This document shows positions 1 through 11,914 of a stretch of 64,000 bases of DNA, one piece after another. Position 1 is the stretch's first letter; every line of letters begins with the position of its first letter. Made by a program: the position numbers and the translations under genes. Under the pieces are notes generated by a model that saw only the letters and a list, made by a program, of their open reading frames with translations, made no database searches and was not told the origin of the DNA. This DNA is from Aquatica leii (taxonomy: Eukaryota > Arthropoda > Insecta > Coleoptera > Lampyridae), in contig CM069432.1 of NCBI GenBank assembly GCA_035610365.1, positions 186,047,027 to 186,111,026 of the forward strand, written 5' to 3'.

Positions 1-613
1 ATAAACAATAAAACCTAAGATATAAAAAAATAATTAATAAAAAGAACCAATCATTAGAATAAACTAAACAAGTCAATTAAAAGCTATTTATTATAAAATA
101 TTAGCAAATAAAAAAAAAAACCTAATAAAGAGCATACGATAAAATTCTTTAAAAAAACTATATATACGTATAAAGACATACATAACTTAACAACAATGAG
201 ACTATCAAGTAACGAAAATAAATTATTGATCATTTTTTTATAAACCAACAAGTATGCAATAAATTAAAAATGCTTAAAAAATCACAGAAAATATAAAACA
301 ATCTTTACTTCATATAAACCAAATTAATAACAAATTACAAACTAAACAATAAGAAAGTAAAACAAAATTAATAGTAAAACAAAAACTATTTTTCAATAAA
401 GGAAATCATTTTGAAAATCCTTACCTAAAACCACATCCAAAGTAGTAAAAAAAATTATAAAAAAAACCAAAATGGTAGCCATCAAGCATCAAAAATAAAT
501 ACATATAAGAAACAAAACTGATTTTACAAAAAAATATTTCTTAAACTAAAAAAGCAGCAAAAACCAAAAATTAGTTTACTTAGAAAAAAAGTAAATTTAT
601 GCACTGATAACAA
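1..613. other. A/T-rich stretch without a recognisable gene
   Basis: Very A-rich on the plus strand, with no open frame, splice pattern or repeat unit I can recognise. If the YIPF5-like gene continues leftwards it is intron or flank of that gene; I did not find its next exon here. Confidence 0.6.
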
Positions 614-1400
614 TGTACAGTGGACGCCGTTTATTGGAATCACGAATAATGTTATCAGTCGGGTAATGTTATCACTTTACGTTGAATTTCGTATTTCCAC
701 CTATAAATTAGATCTTCAGTTGCTTTTTTTCTCTTCTTAGAGCCTTCGATTAGGTGTGGAATTTTTTATTTAATTAAACAACCGTAGTATCACTTTATTA
801 AAAAACGGGCCGGACGTATGCTACTACATAGAAAAAACACACGGTTTATAGCAATCATAATTTTGGTTTATGTTATAAATTTTCTTCTCTGGTTTGATAC
901 ATAGAGTAAAAAATTTTATCATTAAACGCTAAAAATAGTTTTGCATATGTAGCTTTATTTTTTATTTATCCAAGTATTTTGATTGACCTACGTAACATTA
1001 TAGGCGTGTTGCACAAAGCAAATCAAAAATGTAACAACAGATTATTTCTCAAAACAATTGCTACATAGCCAATGAAATCACGTTTAGACGTGATGTAACA
1101 ATTGATTTCAGAAATAATCACTTGCTACATTTTTGATTTGCTTTGTGCAACCCGCCTTATATCATTTAAACATCTGTAAATACGTTATATTCGAGAATTA
1201 ACTTGGAAAGCATGTGCGTTATTAGAATAACAACTTCATTTAACTACGTCTTATGTAATAACATTTTGATGATATTTTGTATTTATTTTTATTTTTAGTG
1301 TCAGCAAGTTACTGAGAATCAATGTGCAGTCCTTAAAACAGTGAAATAAAAATTATAACGTTCATTTTGATTCTTTTTGTATTAACGATGTCAACAAACG
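614..1400 (+). mobile_element. pogo/Tigger-like repeat, copy 1 (5' part)
   Basis: Begins with a terminus of the form TACAGTGGACGCCG, followed by two GTTATC-ending repeats, the style of pogo-type (Tc1/mariner superfamily) left ends. Related but degenerate sequence recurs near 11262 and 13510-13700, and part of it near 42280-42605. The shared blocks include the words GACCTACGTAACATTA and AAACATCTGTAAATACG. The copy is interrupted by a hairpin MITE at 1003-1156. No matching right terminus is visible, so the element is truncated or too decayed. The family call rests only on the left end and is tentative. Confidence 0.45.
1003..1156. mobile_element. 154-bp hairpin MITE with 5-bp TSD
   Basis: The arms starting GGCGTGTTGCACAAAG and ending CTTTGTGCAACCCGCC are inverted repeats of about 45 bp. 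The centre is also self-complementary (TCACGT-TTAG-ACGTGA), so the whole unit can fold into one hairpin. It is bracketed by TTATA at 998-1002 and 1157-1161. The related repeats at about 13520-13545 and 42490-42520 read through this point without it, which serves as an empty-site comparison. There is no coding capacity. The superfamily is not determined. Confidence 0.85.
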
Positions 1401-1997
1401 GTGGATGGTGAAGTTCAACGATAGCAGAAGGCTATTTTATTACATAGTAATATTGACATTTTACTTAATGAGACGTCGCTTTTGAAAAACACTGATTCAG
1501 AAAAAAGTGTTAAATTCAATTAACAACCAAGTTTACTTATAAGAAAAGATTTCCGCCATAACTACTACTTTTGTCGGCAAAGAACTACAACAGAACAGAA
1601 TTTGCACGTCTGCTGACGAAGTTGTTAAGGATGAAAACACACATCCGGCAAACATAATTGTTAGATAGAAAGCAAAGCCTAAAAACACCAAGTAAATAAT
1701 GGCATTCCAATACAAAAAACTTCAAAGACTAAGAACGTACAGATTGAGAAAAAATATCCCGACATTTCAATAAAACTACTGTACTCGATGTCCCTGCAAC
1801 ATTCAAAAATGCTCCATTTTAAGTTATACCTCTTAATTTTGCTAAACAAAAAAAAACAAATACCATTAACTATTGTTTTAAAAACTTAGCAAAAACATGA
1901 GAAAAAAACTGGATAAAAAAACTCTAGAAATGGAAAAACAGTTATTAAAAGAAAATAATTCTGATAATAACAAATCAAATCAAAAAACGAGAATATG

Positions 1998-2168
1998 CAA
2001 TGTAAATTTAAAGTAGGTAGATTTGGAATTGTCCAGTATTGTGCTAATTGGTTTCCAGGACTGATCATTGAAATAAGTCAAACTAATACTATCGAATACA
2101 GAGTTAAAACAATGACGCGTAATGGCTCAAATTGGAAATGGCCATTAAATGACGATATACTACTATAA
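1998..2168 (+). pseudogene. Remnant of a transposon-type C-terminal module
   Basis: An open stretch of about 56 codons ends in TAA. It reads like a small beta-rich module found near the C terminus of some animal transposon proteins: a hydrophobic FGIVQY start, a WFPG turn, and a terminal SNWKWP then D-D motif. It lies about 1.4 kb downstream of the pogo-like left end and on the same strand, so it may be the tail of that element's transposase. No start or upstream transposase body is recognisable. Family assignment is by memory of motif style only. Confidence 0.3.
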
Positions 2169-4907
2169 GAACAAGATTAGATAATAAAAAAATTATCCAA
2201 AACTGATAACTAAAAAAGGTCGCTATGATGTTACCGAGATCAAATAGAACAATAACAATATTGTACATACATATGCCTATATTTTACATATTAACTATTG
2301 AAATTATTTTATATGCACCGGTTTTCTTTGCAATGAACTATTTTTATAAATACGCTTCTTTTTTTTCTACTACATATAGTTCGATAACTAGATAACTATT
2401 ATCATTGTATATTAATGCTATTATAGTGTAAACTTCTAAAGTGCTGTTTGGGTTAGCTACACTAATTTTTTATTTATTTTTGAAATTTAAGTTTATCATA
2501 ACTGATAAGTAAAAACGTAAATTTTACGTTTTTTTTTTCAAATGACCCTAATTAAATATTTCAATTAGAAAATTAATAGAATTAATCTTTACGCAATGAT
2601 CAAACCACTTAGTGAGATTTATTTACTGTCTAAATTAGGAAGAAAGAGGCAGTCCAACGGGTATCTTTAAAAAAATTACATTGTTCAAGTTCCTAATTCA
2701 AGTTTTAATAATTAATTTTAGCTTTCCTCGTTTATCAATTTTCAATTATTTTCGTTGTTAGATTGTAGATGTTTGTTTTATGGAATTTATTAAAATGATT
2801 TTGTTGTACATGGATTTTCCATAGTTAGTTCGTATTAGGACCATACTTTTAGTTACTATAATTTAGATCAGAGAACTAGTTGATAGGTGTAAAATAGTTA
2901 AGTTCGTAATTTAGTTCGAAACCAGTATTTAATTTATAATTAAGTAATCACGTACTTGTGAATGAAGAACTCCGGCTGGATAGTTATGATATTTATTTCA
3001 TTCTTTTATAATTAAGATTAATTTTAGCTTTTAAATAATAAATATATACTGCATATTGGAAAAATTATCAAATACGTAATCTCGAGTTTTAACGTTTGTG
3101 CGTTGCTTTATAAATTATTTGAAAAGGTACTTCGAACAAGATCTTGTGTCTCCGTACCTTATCGGTTAACTATTTAATTGATTGGTTTGCGATTGTCAGC
3201 GCACAGGGTTTAGTATTGGTCAATTCCACCCAGTATTTATCTAATCATAATTTTTCTTTTTACCGTTATTTAATTTTGACACAGCCGTCGTTTCATTATT
3301 TGTATAAAATATTTATTTATTGAAATAGTTATTATTTTGCTAAGAATAAAATACATGTTAGTTTGATTTTCCCCTTGTTTATTAATTGTTGTTTTATAAA
3401 GGAATTGGGGTTGGTTAGAGATTGTTTTTTCTCTAGCTGGAAATCTTTATTGTTCACCGTCTTCCTTATATTACAACAACTTTTAGACGTTCTCGCATTT
3501 TTATTCGATTTTTCTTCCTTTTATGTACTTCACTTCTCATCGATAACAAAGATTAGTAACCCGTAATAGTTCGATAAATGGGTCATTGAACTATCCAGGT
3601 ATCCGATAACTGAGACAATCGACAATTTTTTGAAAAGAAGGTATATTCTAAATAATTTAAATAATGTTACACAATTAAACAATCTACCCAAATTTGAAAT
3701 TTCTTTCATGGTGAATGTGCAGGTATCGTTTTTATAAAGCCTTTCCCTTTTTTGATTTTGATTATGTCTTAGTTCTTAAATGTTTTTTTGAACGGGAACG
3801 TAAAAACTGTACTTACAGTGACTCTTGTGTCATCTTTTTCATTTCCATTACCACGAGAATACATCCTATAAAATTTCTTGTCCAGCTATGAACTGTATTT
3901 AATTTATATCACTTCACTTTATTTACTATTTCTCTCACATAATGTATTTTTTCTGGCTCCTCCAATTCGTTGCGTTCGTCTTTATCGATCTCTCCTGTTG
4001 GTCGCTCGTTAAGTTGTGTACAAATTTCCGTATGTTGCAATTTGTATTTTGTTTCATTCGTACGTTAATTTTAATATTCTAGTGATTAATTTCAATTCTT
4101 CTAGTTTTAAACAACGTTATTGCATACTGTGTCGATTTAAAACAATTATAACAAATTTAGTTTTCACGTAATTTAATTAAATATTTTCTTCCTGATTAAT
4201 CAAAAAACATTTATTAAAATTTTTAATAAAATAATTGATTTGACAGTACCTATACGTATTTAAAATAATCATATTCTTTTAAAAACATATTGCCGAATTA
4301 ATGCAATCGCATTGTAAAGATATTCGGTTAATGATTGGATATAAGCTTAACAGTATTGTTATTTTATTTTATTAAGCAAAAGTGCATAAACTTTAATAAT
4401 AGCATAATTGGAGTAACACATAACAAAAGCATCAAGTTATACTATAATTAACGCCCAGAAAAGTGAGGTACTATGTTTTTGTTAAAAAACAAGTAGGGTA
4501 TCATAAAAAAACTTTTTAGTTTTATATAATGAGCTTATGTAAAAACGCAATGTTATTATTAATGTAACTTCTACGTTGTTACGTAAATAGCATTACCATA
4601 TCGACTTTTATTTTGACTGCAATTTTTTTAACACAAATAACACTTTATTGAGAGCAGCATTGTCCTAAACTACTATTAATCTAAAATATGATATAAAAAC
4701 GTTTATGAGCTGAACTAAAACTGCAATTTTACTGCCCGTTAAAAATTGTAACAATGCTTCCAATGACAATAAAACAAAATTCCTATTACATTTTAGATAT
4801 TATTATTAATAGTAAAACTTTTATAATTTCCTCGTTTCAATATATGCTTTTAATATAGATATACATATATCTAAGTAATAATTTTATAGAAAATAAATTA
4901 TAATTAC
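2169..4907. other. Gene-poor AT-rich interval, presumably YIPF5-like intron
   Basis: The interval sits immediately downstream, in the minus-strand sense, of the exon ending at 4908. That exon has a good GT donor, so this is probably intron. I looked for the next expected conserved YIPF5 block (the ELGINF region) on the minus strand and did not see it. The short open frame on the plus strand at 3363-3566 has no recognisable content. Confidence 0.5.
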
Positions 4908-5080
4908 CTTCTAGTAGTGGAGGTTCATCATCAAATTCGTTTGCCGAAAAACCTTTAGAATCAGATACATAAGCCGATCCTTGTCCATATTCACCGCTAG
5001 AAAGATTTAAATAAGGATTTTCACCGTAAATACTTTGGCCGTATTGTTGAGAAGGGGCAGTTTCAAACGATTGGAAATTT
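4908..5080 (-). CDS. YIPF5: YIPF5/Yip1-like protein, coding exon 2
   Basis: This is the second coding exon of a Yip1-domain family member, a multi-spanning membrane protein of the early secretory pathway that associates with Rab GTPases and works in ER-Golgi trafficking. Seen: an acceptor TTTTTTACAG just before 5080 and a GTAATT donor after 4908; the frame joins the upstream exon in phase 2. The exon encodes a Gln/Tyr/Gly/Ser-rich cytosolic N-terminal tail and ends in EFDDEPPLLE, the hallmark that in YIPF5 proteins precedes the conserved ELGINF segment. The last codon is split (phase 1), as expected if the next exon supplies the second Glu. The transmembrane part is encoded in exons not found in this window. 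Confidence 0.85.
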
Positions 5081-5578
5081 CTGTAAAAAATAAGAAATTT
5101 AGATTTTGTGTATGAATTTTTATAATTATTATTGATAATTTTTATAATTACTATTGTTACAATATTATACTACTACGCAGTCTATTGCATTTTTTTGCAC
5201 AACGGTCCTCCATTTTGTTCTTCTTGGAAGTCCACTTTCTGTTTACTTTTTGATTCATCTCAATATTTCCTATTCATCTTAGTATATTCTTTTACTGTTT
5301 ATGTTATAATGATGATTTTATTGAACTCGCGCGCAACCAGACTTAACGTGATGTTTTCTTTAGTCGACTATCTAATTAATTCTTTATTTCAATTTTTCTT
5401 TCTAGAATATAGATTTCAATCTTCGCCTGCTTTAGATCCTACTGCGACTGCTTTTTAAAACAGTTTATTCTTCTACTAATTTGAATTGATATCCCTTGAA
5501 TAGTGTAACTTACTACTACCACCTAAACGCATATGTATTATTAGACCCCAGTACATTTATTGTTATTTTCGTTAACTA
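5081..5578. other. Intron sequence of the YIPF5-like gene
   Basis: Lies between coding exons 2 and 1 of the minus-strand gene. A 108-codon open frame on the plus strand (5132-5458) is hydrophobic and low-complexity with no recognisable motif, and it is probably chance. Confidence 0.5.
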
Positions 5579-6720
5579 CTGAAACATTCTCATAGTAAAT
5601 GTCAACTTCGAGGCAATAACCGAAAAATATAGAACATTCTCGACGCAGATAACAGAAATATATAAAACGCATTAAAAAAAACTAAGATCAGTTTTTCGAA
5701 TTGAGTCGGAAGAAGTGTTAAGAAGACTTTCTCGGTTTAAATAAATAAGTGATTAACGTGTGTGTTAAAATAAATAAAGTGCACGTGCCGGTGAAAAATA
5801 AATACGGTGTTGTAATGTACGTGTTTTCAATATAAACAAATACCGCTTTAGATAACCAAAAGTTATCCACCTACATTATTTTTCGAGTGATGGACGTGGT
5901 GGTAATATATATAAATTAATATTTTTGTTAAATACCTTTGCATTTTGTTAGTATTAGTTAAAAGTAGTTAAATTTAAATCATGTAAATATATAGTCTGTT
6001 AATAAGTTCATTTTAAAAATTCGTTACATATGGGTCATGTGCGAAATCGCGGTTTTAATGTGTAAGTATAAGTAATTTAATATTGCTCCCGTTATATAAA
6101 AGTTGTGTAAACAAGTAATAGTTTGTGTTTCGTGTATGTTTACAAACTTAGTTCAGTTCAGTTCAGCCATTTAATAACAAAGAATCATTTGTTATTAAAA
6201 TTTAGTGTTATATAAAAATTTAAAAGTGACTGTACATCTTATATACTTTTTTCTCGAATTAATAAAAAACGATCAAGAATCGCCAAACAAAAATATGGAA
6301 AAAAAACTGTCCAGTACTGGCCAGTATTATAGAACTTCAAGAAAGAAATGGAGTTCTACAGTATTAAGAAATTGACAGTACCTAAGCTTGATTGTGGCTT
6401 AGATCAACTGGATTGGAGGACAGTTCGAAATATGTTAAAGGCCGTCTTCCAAGGAACAGACGTTCAAATGTTGATCTGCAGTTACCATCCAAGTAGAATA
6501 TCGAGTCAGGAAAAGTCCATTGACTGCTACTTTTACACTCAAGAAAGTTGCCAAAATTTAAAAAAAAATAGCTGCTATCGCAACGATGTTTTTTAGCGGT
6601 GTCGCATCCAGTTTCCTGTTCTAGGACAGAACACTCTTAAGAAGGGGGCAGTAAAACGTTCTCGAAGTAATTGTCAACTTCGAGATAATAACCAAAGGAT
6701 ATAACACACTTTTATTTTGC
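5579..6720 (+). mobile_element. Degenerate LTR-retrotransposon remnant in the YIPF5-like intron
   Basis: Two related blocks lie about 1.07 kb apart. One starts near 5580 (GAAACATTCTC then TGTCAACTTCGAG), the other near 6650 (GTAAAACGTTCTC then TTGTCAACTTCGAG). The second block follows a purine run, AAGAAGGGGGCAG, as a polypurine tract precedes a 3' LTR. Between them, 6348-6596 is an 82-codon open frame of unknown identity, probably a relic of an internal gene. Similarity between the blocks is clear for only about 70 bp, so LTR ends and superfamily are not defined. The element is short and internally deleted. Confidence 0.4.
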
Positions 6721-8066
6721 AACGCGATTTGATTTGCCTTTGTTATCATAACAACTTTAGTAACCCGCACAAGTTCTTTTACTATGGAAAATTCCTATGA
6801 CAAACTAATAAAGCATACACGGAATGTAAGAACTTACTGGATGTATATTCTGATAATCTACGTTACATAAAAAAATTGAAACCACCGTTCAGATTTCCGT
6901 TATAGTGAAAAGCATTAAGATGAATTGAAGGGCACTTATGTTGAGATACTTTAATTGACTTCGAGAAGCTTAAGATACCTTTTGATTAATCGTATGAAAC
7001 TGAGCAATTTATTTGTAGAAACTGTGTATATATGTATCAGTTTAATTTGCAGAAATGTTAAAAGATTTGTGTTTCATGTGCAATTAGCCAAACCACACAT
7101 TCAGAACGCTGATATAAGTACCCGGTTTCTTATATATAATTATTTGCTTTGAAGTCGGTCGTATGCACGCACGATTCATACATATACAGCTTTTTTGCTA
7201 TTTGTGCAATTACCATAAGCTTGTGATAATTTGAATGTAATTTTAAGGCACTTGTTTATGTGTACAAGGTTTGCCTAATTTAAGGGGCCTGTATTATTAA
7301 CTGCACTGCAATATTTGTTGGCAAACCCTTAATTGTTATATATTTGTTATTCTATGCGTCTATCGTTGAAATAAATATATTTCTTTATTATTTTTTTATA
7401 ATTAGCATATTGAGCATCACCTACAACTTACTCTCCGAAGCTCTAAGGTACCGCCTACTATAAGTTACGGTTTTACGGTATCAACGCACATATTAAATTT
7501 ACTCCAGAAACAGTAAAGTCAAAATTAAAAAAAAAAGAAACAAAATCATTGATTTTGTTTGTTCTGTTATTTCTTTAAGAGAATGAAATAAAATAGCTGG
7601 TAATAATTATAAATAAATACAATCATTTACATTATAATTATACATTGTTACCAACTAAAAAATGACTTTTTAATGTTGCCTTTAAAACTGGTTGTTGCAA
7701 TGTAATCAATAACTGTTTATATTTTCTATTTCATGATTTCTTAAAAATCGTTTAGGTAAAAAACCTTTCATAGTACTGCAGTCATTACAGATTTTTTAAA
7801 AATACACTGAGAACTAATATTTTATCAGCACCTGGTACACTTTAAAATATGCAAATGCCAAAAATTAGTTGCATCAAATCTTAAGTATTTAGAACAGTAA
7901 CGGCTTTTTACCCGTCGAAGACAATGTTTGTAGACTAAGCAAAGCAAAGTCACCAATATTATCTGAGACTTTTCGCCATCACAGTAATATGCATTTACTA
8001 CATACATATAAATATATAATATAAACTAATTGTATTTGTTTTAACCACTAAATTTAAAACACTTAC
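6721..8066. other. Intron sequence of the YIPF5-like gene, no gene seen
   Basis: AT-rich. It contains a short perfect inverted repeat (ACAAAATCA/TGATTTTGT) near 7540-7558. The 65-codon frame at 6955-7152 has no recognisable motif. Confidence 0.5.
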
Positions 8067-8170
8067 AAATCATTTCCAAAATCTTGTTCAGGCATCTCAA
8101 AATTATATTCTCCTTGAAATTGAGGTGGGGTATTAGGATCCCAATAACTTTTATCAGCGTAACCGGACAT
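8067..8170 (-). CDS. YIPF5: YIPF5/Yip1-like protein, first coding exon
   Basis: The ATG at 8170-8168 opens a 34-codon exon beginning MSGYADKSYWDP. It ends at a consensus GTAAGT donor in phase 2 and joins in frame to the exon at 5080-4908. The MSG start and the short Tyr/Gln/Pro-rich acidic N terminus fit the cytosolic tail of YIPF5-type proteins. The sequence TTATTTTAG lies directly upstream of the ATG, so a 5'-UTR intron may be spliced one base before the start codon. Family membership rests mainly on the DDEPPLLE motif of the next exon. Confidence 0.8.
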
Positions 8171-8340
8171 GCTAAAATAAAATAATTAAAATAAATTTCG
8201 TTAAAAAATTCTTAGTGGTTTACATGACTATAAAATAAAAACAACTACAAAAAACGCCTTAGACAACGCATTACCAAATTCAAACACGTTTCAACAGTGC
8301 TGTGAAATAATACATCTTCTAGTAATTACAGTTGATACTT

Positions 8341-8571
8341 CACATTACACTAATTTCACCCTTAAATTCGGGACTAAAAAAAATGCTTTGAATAATTGAA
8401 TGCGCGTGTTGAAGCATAGAGCTTAAGACCCATTTATTTAGAACATGTTCTAAATTACTGTACTATAAAGACGCCAACAAGTTGCACACTGGTCCATGAC
8501 TCAATACGCGCATTCACTTTTTCAAGGGATTTTTTTAGTCCTGAATTTAGGACTGAAATTAGTGTAGTGGC
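8341..8571. mobile_element. MITE with about 70-bp terminal inverted repeats
   Basis: The left arm (TACACTAATTTCA near 8346, then CGGGACTAAAAAAA, then AATGCGCGTGTTGA) is matched in reverse complement by the right arm ending near 8570 (CAATACGCGCATTC, TTTTTTAGTCCTGAA, TGAAATTAGTGTAG). The short spacer has no coding potential. A clear TSD could not be assigned. It sits just upstream of the YIPF5-like start exon, where a 5'-UTR intron or promoter would lie. Confidence 0.75.
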
Positions 8572-9490
8572 AAACGACTCTTAAACTAAAAATTGTGCTC
8601 ACAAAACTGTCATTGCAATCATAATATTGTGATAATTGTAAACATTTCCTTATTAAAAGAAACTACCTGGTTTAGTACTTATTTTATTAATTGATTAGTG
8701 ATGGGATTTAATATTGTTTGGTCCTAATACTGAAGTCAATATCTTTCGGCTTAGTATACTATTTTGTGAGTTAATGCTGCGTAACCCCAAAAATGGATAG
8801 ATAAATGAGACTTAATACGTGCATAATCAATACGCAATTATTACTGATTTTAGTCTTCTTTTACATTTCCATAAGGAAGCTTTTTTAATCAATCGTAAAA
8901 TCTTTAAAGCACCCATGTTAGTAAGTTTTAAAAATCAGTATAATAGTTGAAATGGCTTTTAGTGTTTCTCTTATTGGTTTCATCTTCGAATTAGAAAAAA
9001 GTTTTTTTAGAACGTACAGAACGTGTCTGTTTGTGTGTTAGCCTTTTACTAGCTTTATGGAAATTAACCTGGTTTAAGTTATTGTCAAAAAATTTTTATA
9101 TACCACTTTAGATATCAGGAAGTTGTCAATGTTTGTAGTTTTTTTTATTGCAGAGGTAAGATCTTGATTCCTGAAGTAAGAGAGTAAAAGTCCCTGGTTC
9201 CCATTTTCGTTACTTTATTTTTGGTACCACACGTCTGAATAGCTGTTGCCAATCCTATGTCGTTACTAGAGAAAATTGAGCGAAAGCTTTTTTCAACAAA
9301 AAGAGTTGTTATTTTGAAAAAATAAAGTTTTTTTGCCGACAGATAAACCTTTGCGTAACGACAGTAATTTTATTCGTTTAGTCATATTATAGCAGTTATT
9401 AGAACACTCATGCGATAGCAACGTTTAAATACAGACAAAATGTATGTATTGTTTTTCTTTACAGAATAGTGGTAGATAAAATATTGTATA
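8572..9490. other. Upstream flank of the YIPF5-like gene, no gene seen
   Basis: No recognisable coding exon or RNA gene. Promoter and untranslated exons of the YIPF5-like gene are expected here or further right but cannot be placed from sequence alone. Confidence 0.4.
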
Positions 9491-10650
9491 TATAGGGTGT
9501 ATCTAAAATACGACTACAAACTCAAGGAGTAGTTGCCTAATTTCTAGATACTTGGAATTAAAGTTTTCGGGCCGGTCCTAACTATCTAAACAAACGGAAA
9601 TTGTTTGTAGATTGCAACTGTGCGGTGGATGATGTAAATGTAAATGCTGTAAAATCCGTGAAACGTATTGATGTATTGCTTTAATTATTGTTTCCTTTAA
9701 TTTTCCATTTACAAAATCAATTGTTAATAAAGTAATTAATGCATGTTTATTACTTAGCATTATTACTGACCTAACTTAACAAAATGTAGCTTTCTTAGAA
9801 CTGAGTTCGACAATCTAATTTATTTCTGTCTCGATTTTTTAACGTCTTTCTTTAGTTGATGCTAAGTGATTCGTGTAAACGTATTCGTACTTCATAATAT
9901 TTAATTTAAATTTTCTTTATTATGTACAACAGTAATACTGTTTTAATGTAGGATACCTGTAATAATAACTTCCATGCCACAGGTAGCGTTTGACCTTGAA
10001 TTTAGTGTCAAAATATTATTTTCAGATGAGTGTTCTTTTACACGAAATGGAGTGTTGAATTTTCGCAACACGCATGTTTCGAATGAAGAAAACCCTAATA
10101 AAATTCAACAAAGTAACTTTCAATGGCAATTTTCTATTAGTGTCTGGGCAGCCATTTTAAGAAATAGTGTTAGTGGACCGTTTATTTTATCAGAAAGACT
10201 TACAGTTGACTATACTTTTACAAGAAACTTTTGCGCAAGAATTTAATGACTTGCCCCTTGAAGTTAGCAGAACAATATAGTTTATGCATGATAGAGCACC
10301 TCCGCGTGTAAGTCGCCCCGTTTCCGATTTGTTAAATAATAGACAAGAGCTGCAAAATCGATTTTTTTGCAACTCAAATGAAATTAGACAGAATGTTCAA
10401 TTATTTACGCAAGTAACGAATAATTTTCGGCCAGGTTTAGACGTTTGTGTTTTATCCAATGAAAGAGGTATTATCTAGTGTACTTGAAAATAATGTGCAG
10501 AATAGCAACTTCGTTTAACTATACTGATTTATTTTGTTAAAAGTTTTGATTTTTTTTAATGCAACTTTTATTTTGACATTTTCTGTTTGTATTTATGCTC
10601 TAATTTCACCTGCTAAAATAATAACCTGTTAATCAGATACACCCTGTATA
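9491..10650 (+). mobile_element. Tc1/mariner-superfamily DNA transposon relic
   Basis: The left end TATATAGGGTGTATCT and the right end AGATACACCCTGTATA form terminal inverted repeats with TA at the outer edges, the usual target of this superfamily. They enclose broken transposase reading frames on the plus strand (9974-10478). At about 1.16 kb it is shorter than an intact element, in line with internal deletion. Confidence 0.8.
9974..10478 (+). pseudogene. Broken DDE transposase (Tc3/mariner-like)
   Basis: The first open part (9974-10246) carries ILFSDECSFTRNGVLNFRN and later SVWAAI and GPFIL. This is the pattern around the first catalytic Asp of insect Tc3-like transposases. After a frame break, 10284-10478 begins MHDRAPPR, equivalent to the HDGAPPH second-Asp motif. 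It then jumps to a C-terminal part (IRQNVQLFTQ), so the segment with the third catalytic acidic residue is deleted near 10345-10375. The N-terminal helix-turn-helix region is not recognisable. It cannot encode an active enzyme. Confidence 0.75.
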
Positions 10651-11261
10651 GCATGTGAAGAAAACATTATTGCTGTTACTATCGCTTTTAGACGTTTGCG
10701 ATACTATAGTGCTCATTTTTTTATTTGTAATATAAAAATCTTTATTCAAATTCACTTCGGGAATATTTTTACGTACTTTCTGATAACTAACTTGATTTTT
10801 TTTATTAACTGGCTGTATTTTATTGACCAGCTACTAAAATAACTTGCCTTATTAATTTTAATTATGCCTGTAGGAATTTTTTTTGTGGAAAAACATACTT
10901 GAAAAGAAAAAACGTTGATTTTCGAAAAATGGTTTTTAACACACGTATATTTTTATTTGATTTTCTAATTATATCATTATAAAAAATTGGTTATATTGAC
11001 AAACATAAGAAACAGTGTGTGAATAGTAATAATAATACACTAATTGAATAATGCAAGTAAAAATTTAAATAATAACGGCATGTCTTGGGAGTGACAGGTA
11101 GGTAAAAAATAGTTTATTAGATAAATACTTATTCAATCTTTATTTCGTTCAAGATGGTTTAAACCTACTGCTTACTAATTAAATAAATCAAACATTTGTA
11201 AAATTGTTAGTGTTAAGATACTCTCATACTATATTACTTTGCAAGCGTTGCTAGTACAAAT
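10651..11261. other. Intergenic AT-rich DNA, nothing recognised
   Basis: No open frame with recognisable motifs and no strong inverted or tandem repeat. Confidence 0.5.
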
Positions 11262-11600
11262 ACCGTGCACGCCGTATATTGGAATCATTTATAGTGTTTA
11301 CAGACGGGTAATGCCACTTTTTTAAATAATGGGCCAGACGTATGGTACTACATAGAAAATTTCGTTTATAATAACCACTATTTTTATCTTCTCAATTTTC
11401 TTCTCAGGCTCGTTTCTATACATGAACAGTAACCTATTTTGCATTAATGTTTTAATCAAGGTTATTTGGTGCATGTGAATTCGATTAAAAAGAAAAACAT
11501 TTTTTGTTTATTTCCAAGCTGAATCCTGGACTTCTTTTTCTCAATAAATTAATATGGTTTATCAGTTACCGTCGGTGTGGCGTCTATGTGCCGTCTAAAA
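11262..11600 (+). mobile_element. pogo-like repeat, copy 2 (5' part)
   Basis: Contains GTGCACGCCGTATATTGGAA and then a GGGTAATG block, parallel to the start of copy 1 at about 614. The 3' portion of the same family reappears at about 13505-13700, beyond the Gypsy A fragment. One pogo-like copy may therefore have been split by that insertion plus other sequence. No transposase is recognisable. Confidence 0.4.
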
Positions 11601-11606
11601 TTAGCA

Positions 11607-11836
11607 TACTGTGAGCATCAATGCACTTGTGGCGATACAGTTCAAATATATCGCGGGAAATACCACCTAGTTCTACTCAAGTCCGATAAAGGGTAGAGAA
11701 TATAAAAACGGTGTACGAGTGGGAGAGCACTCTCTCTCGTCGCTCTTATGATTTGTCGTGTTTCAATTCACGACACGTGTTGTAAATAATCTTGTAGAAT
11801 AGTAAAATAAATAAAACAATACACACACCGCTAAAA
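11607..11836 (+). repeat. 5' LTR of Gypsy element A
   Basis: Starts near a TGTGAGCATC block and ends just before the primer-binding site. It contains a TATA-like box (AATATAAAAACG near 11699-11709) and a short GAGAGCACTCTCTCTCG palindromic run downstream of it, where the transcription start and leader would be. No 3' LTR partner is present, because the element is cut off after protease. Confidence 0.6.
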
Positions 11837-11855
11837 TGGTGACCCCGACGTGATC
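11837..11855 (+). promoter_or_regulatory. Primer-binding site of Gypsy element A
   Basis: TGGTGACCCCGACGTGAT begins with the TGG that pairs with a tRNA CCA end. It lies directly after the LTR and about 60 bp before the gag ATG, as expected for a minus-strand-synthesis primer site. The tRNA species was not identified. Confidence 0.65.
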
Positions 11856-11914
11856 TGTAAGTACTAATTTATTTGAACTTTATAACACGTGTGAAACAAA
11901 CAATCCAATCAACG

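Noticed and set aside
5132..5458. 108-codon hydrophobic plus-strand frame
   Set aside because: Low-complexity AT-rich intron sequence without recognisable domain or signal.
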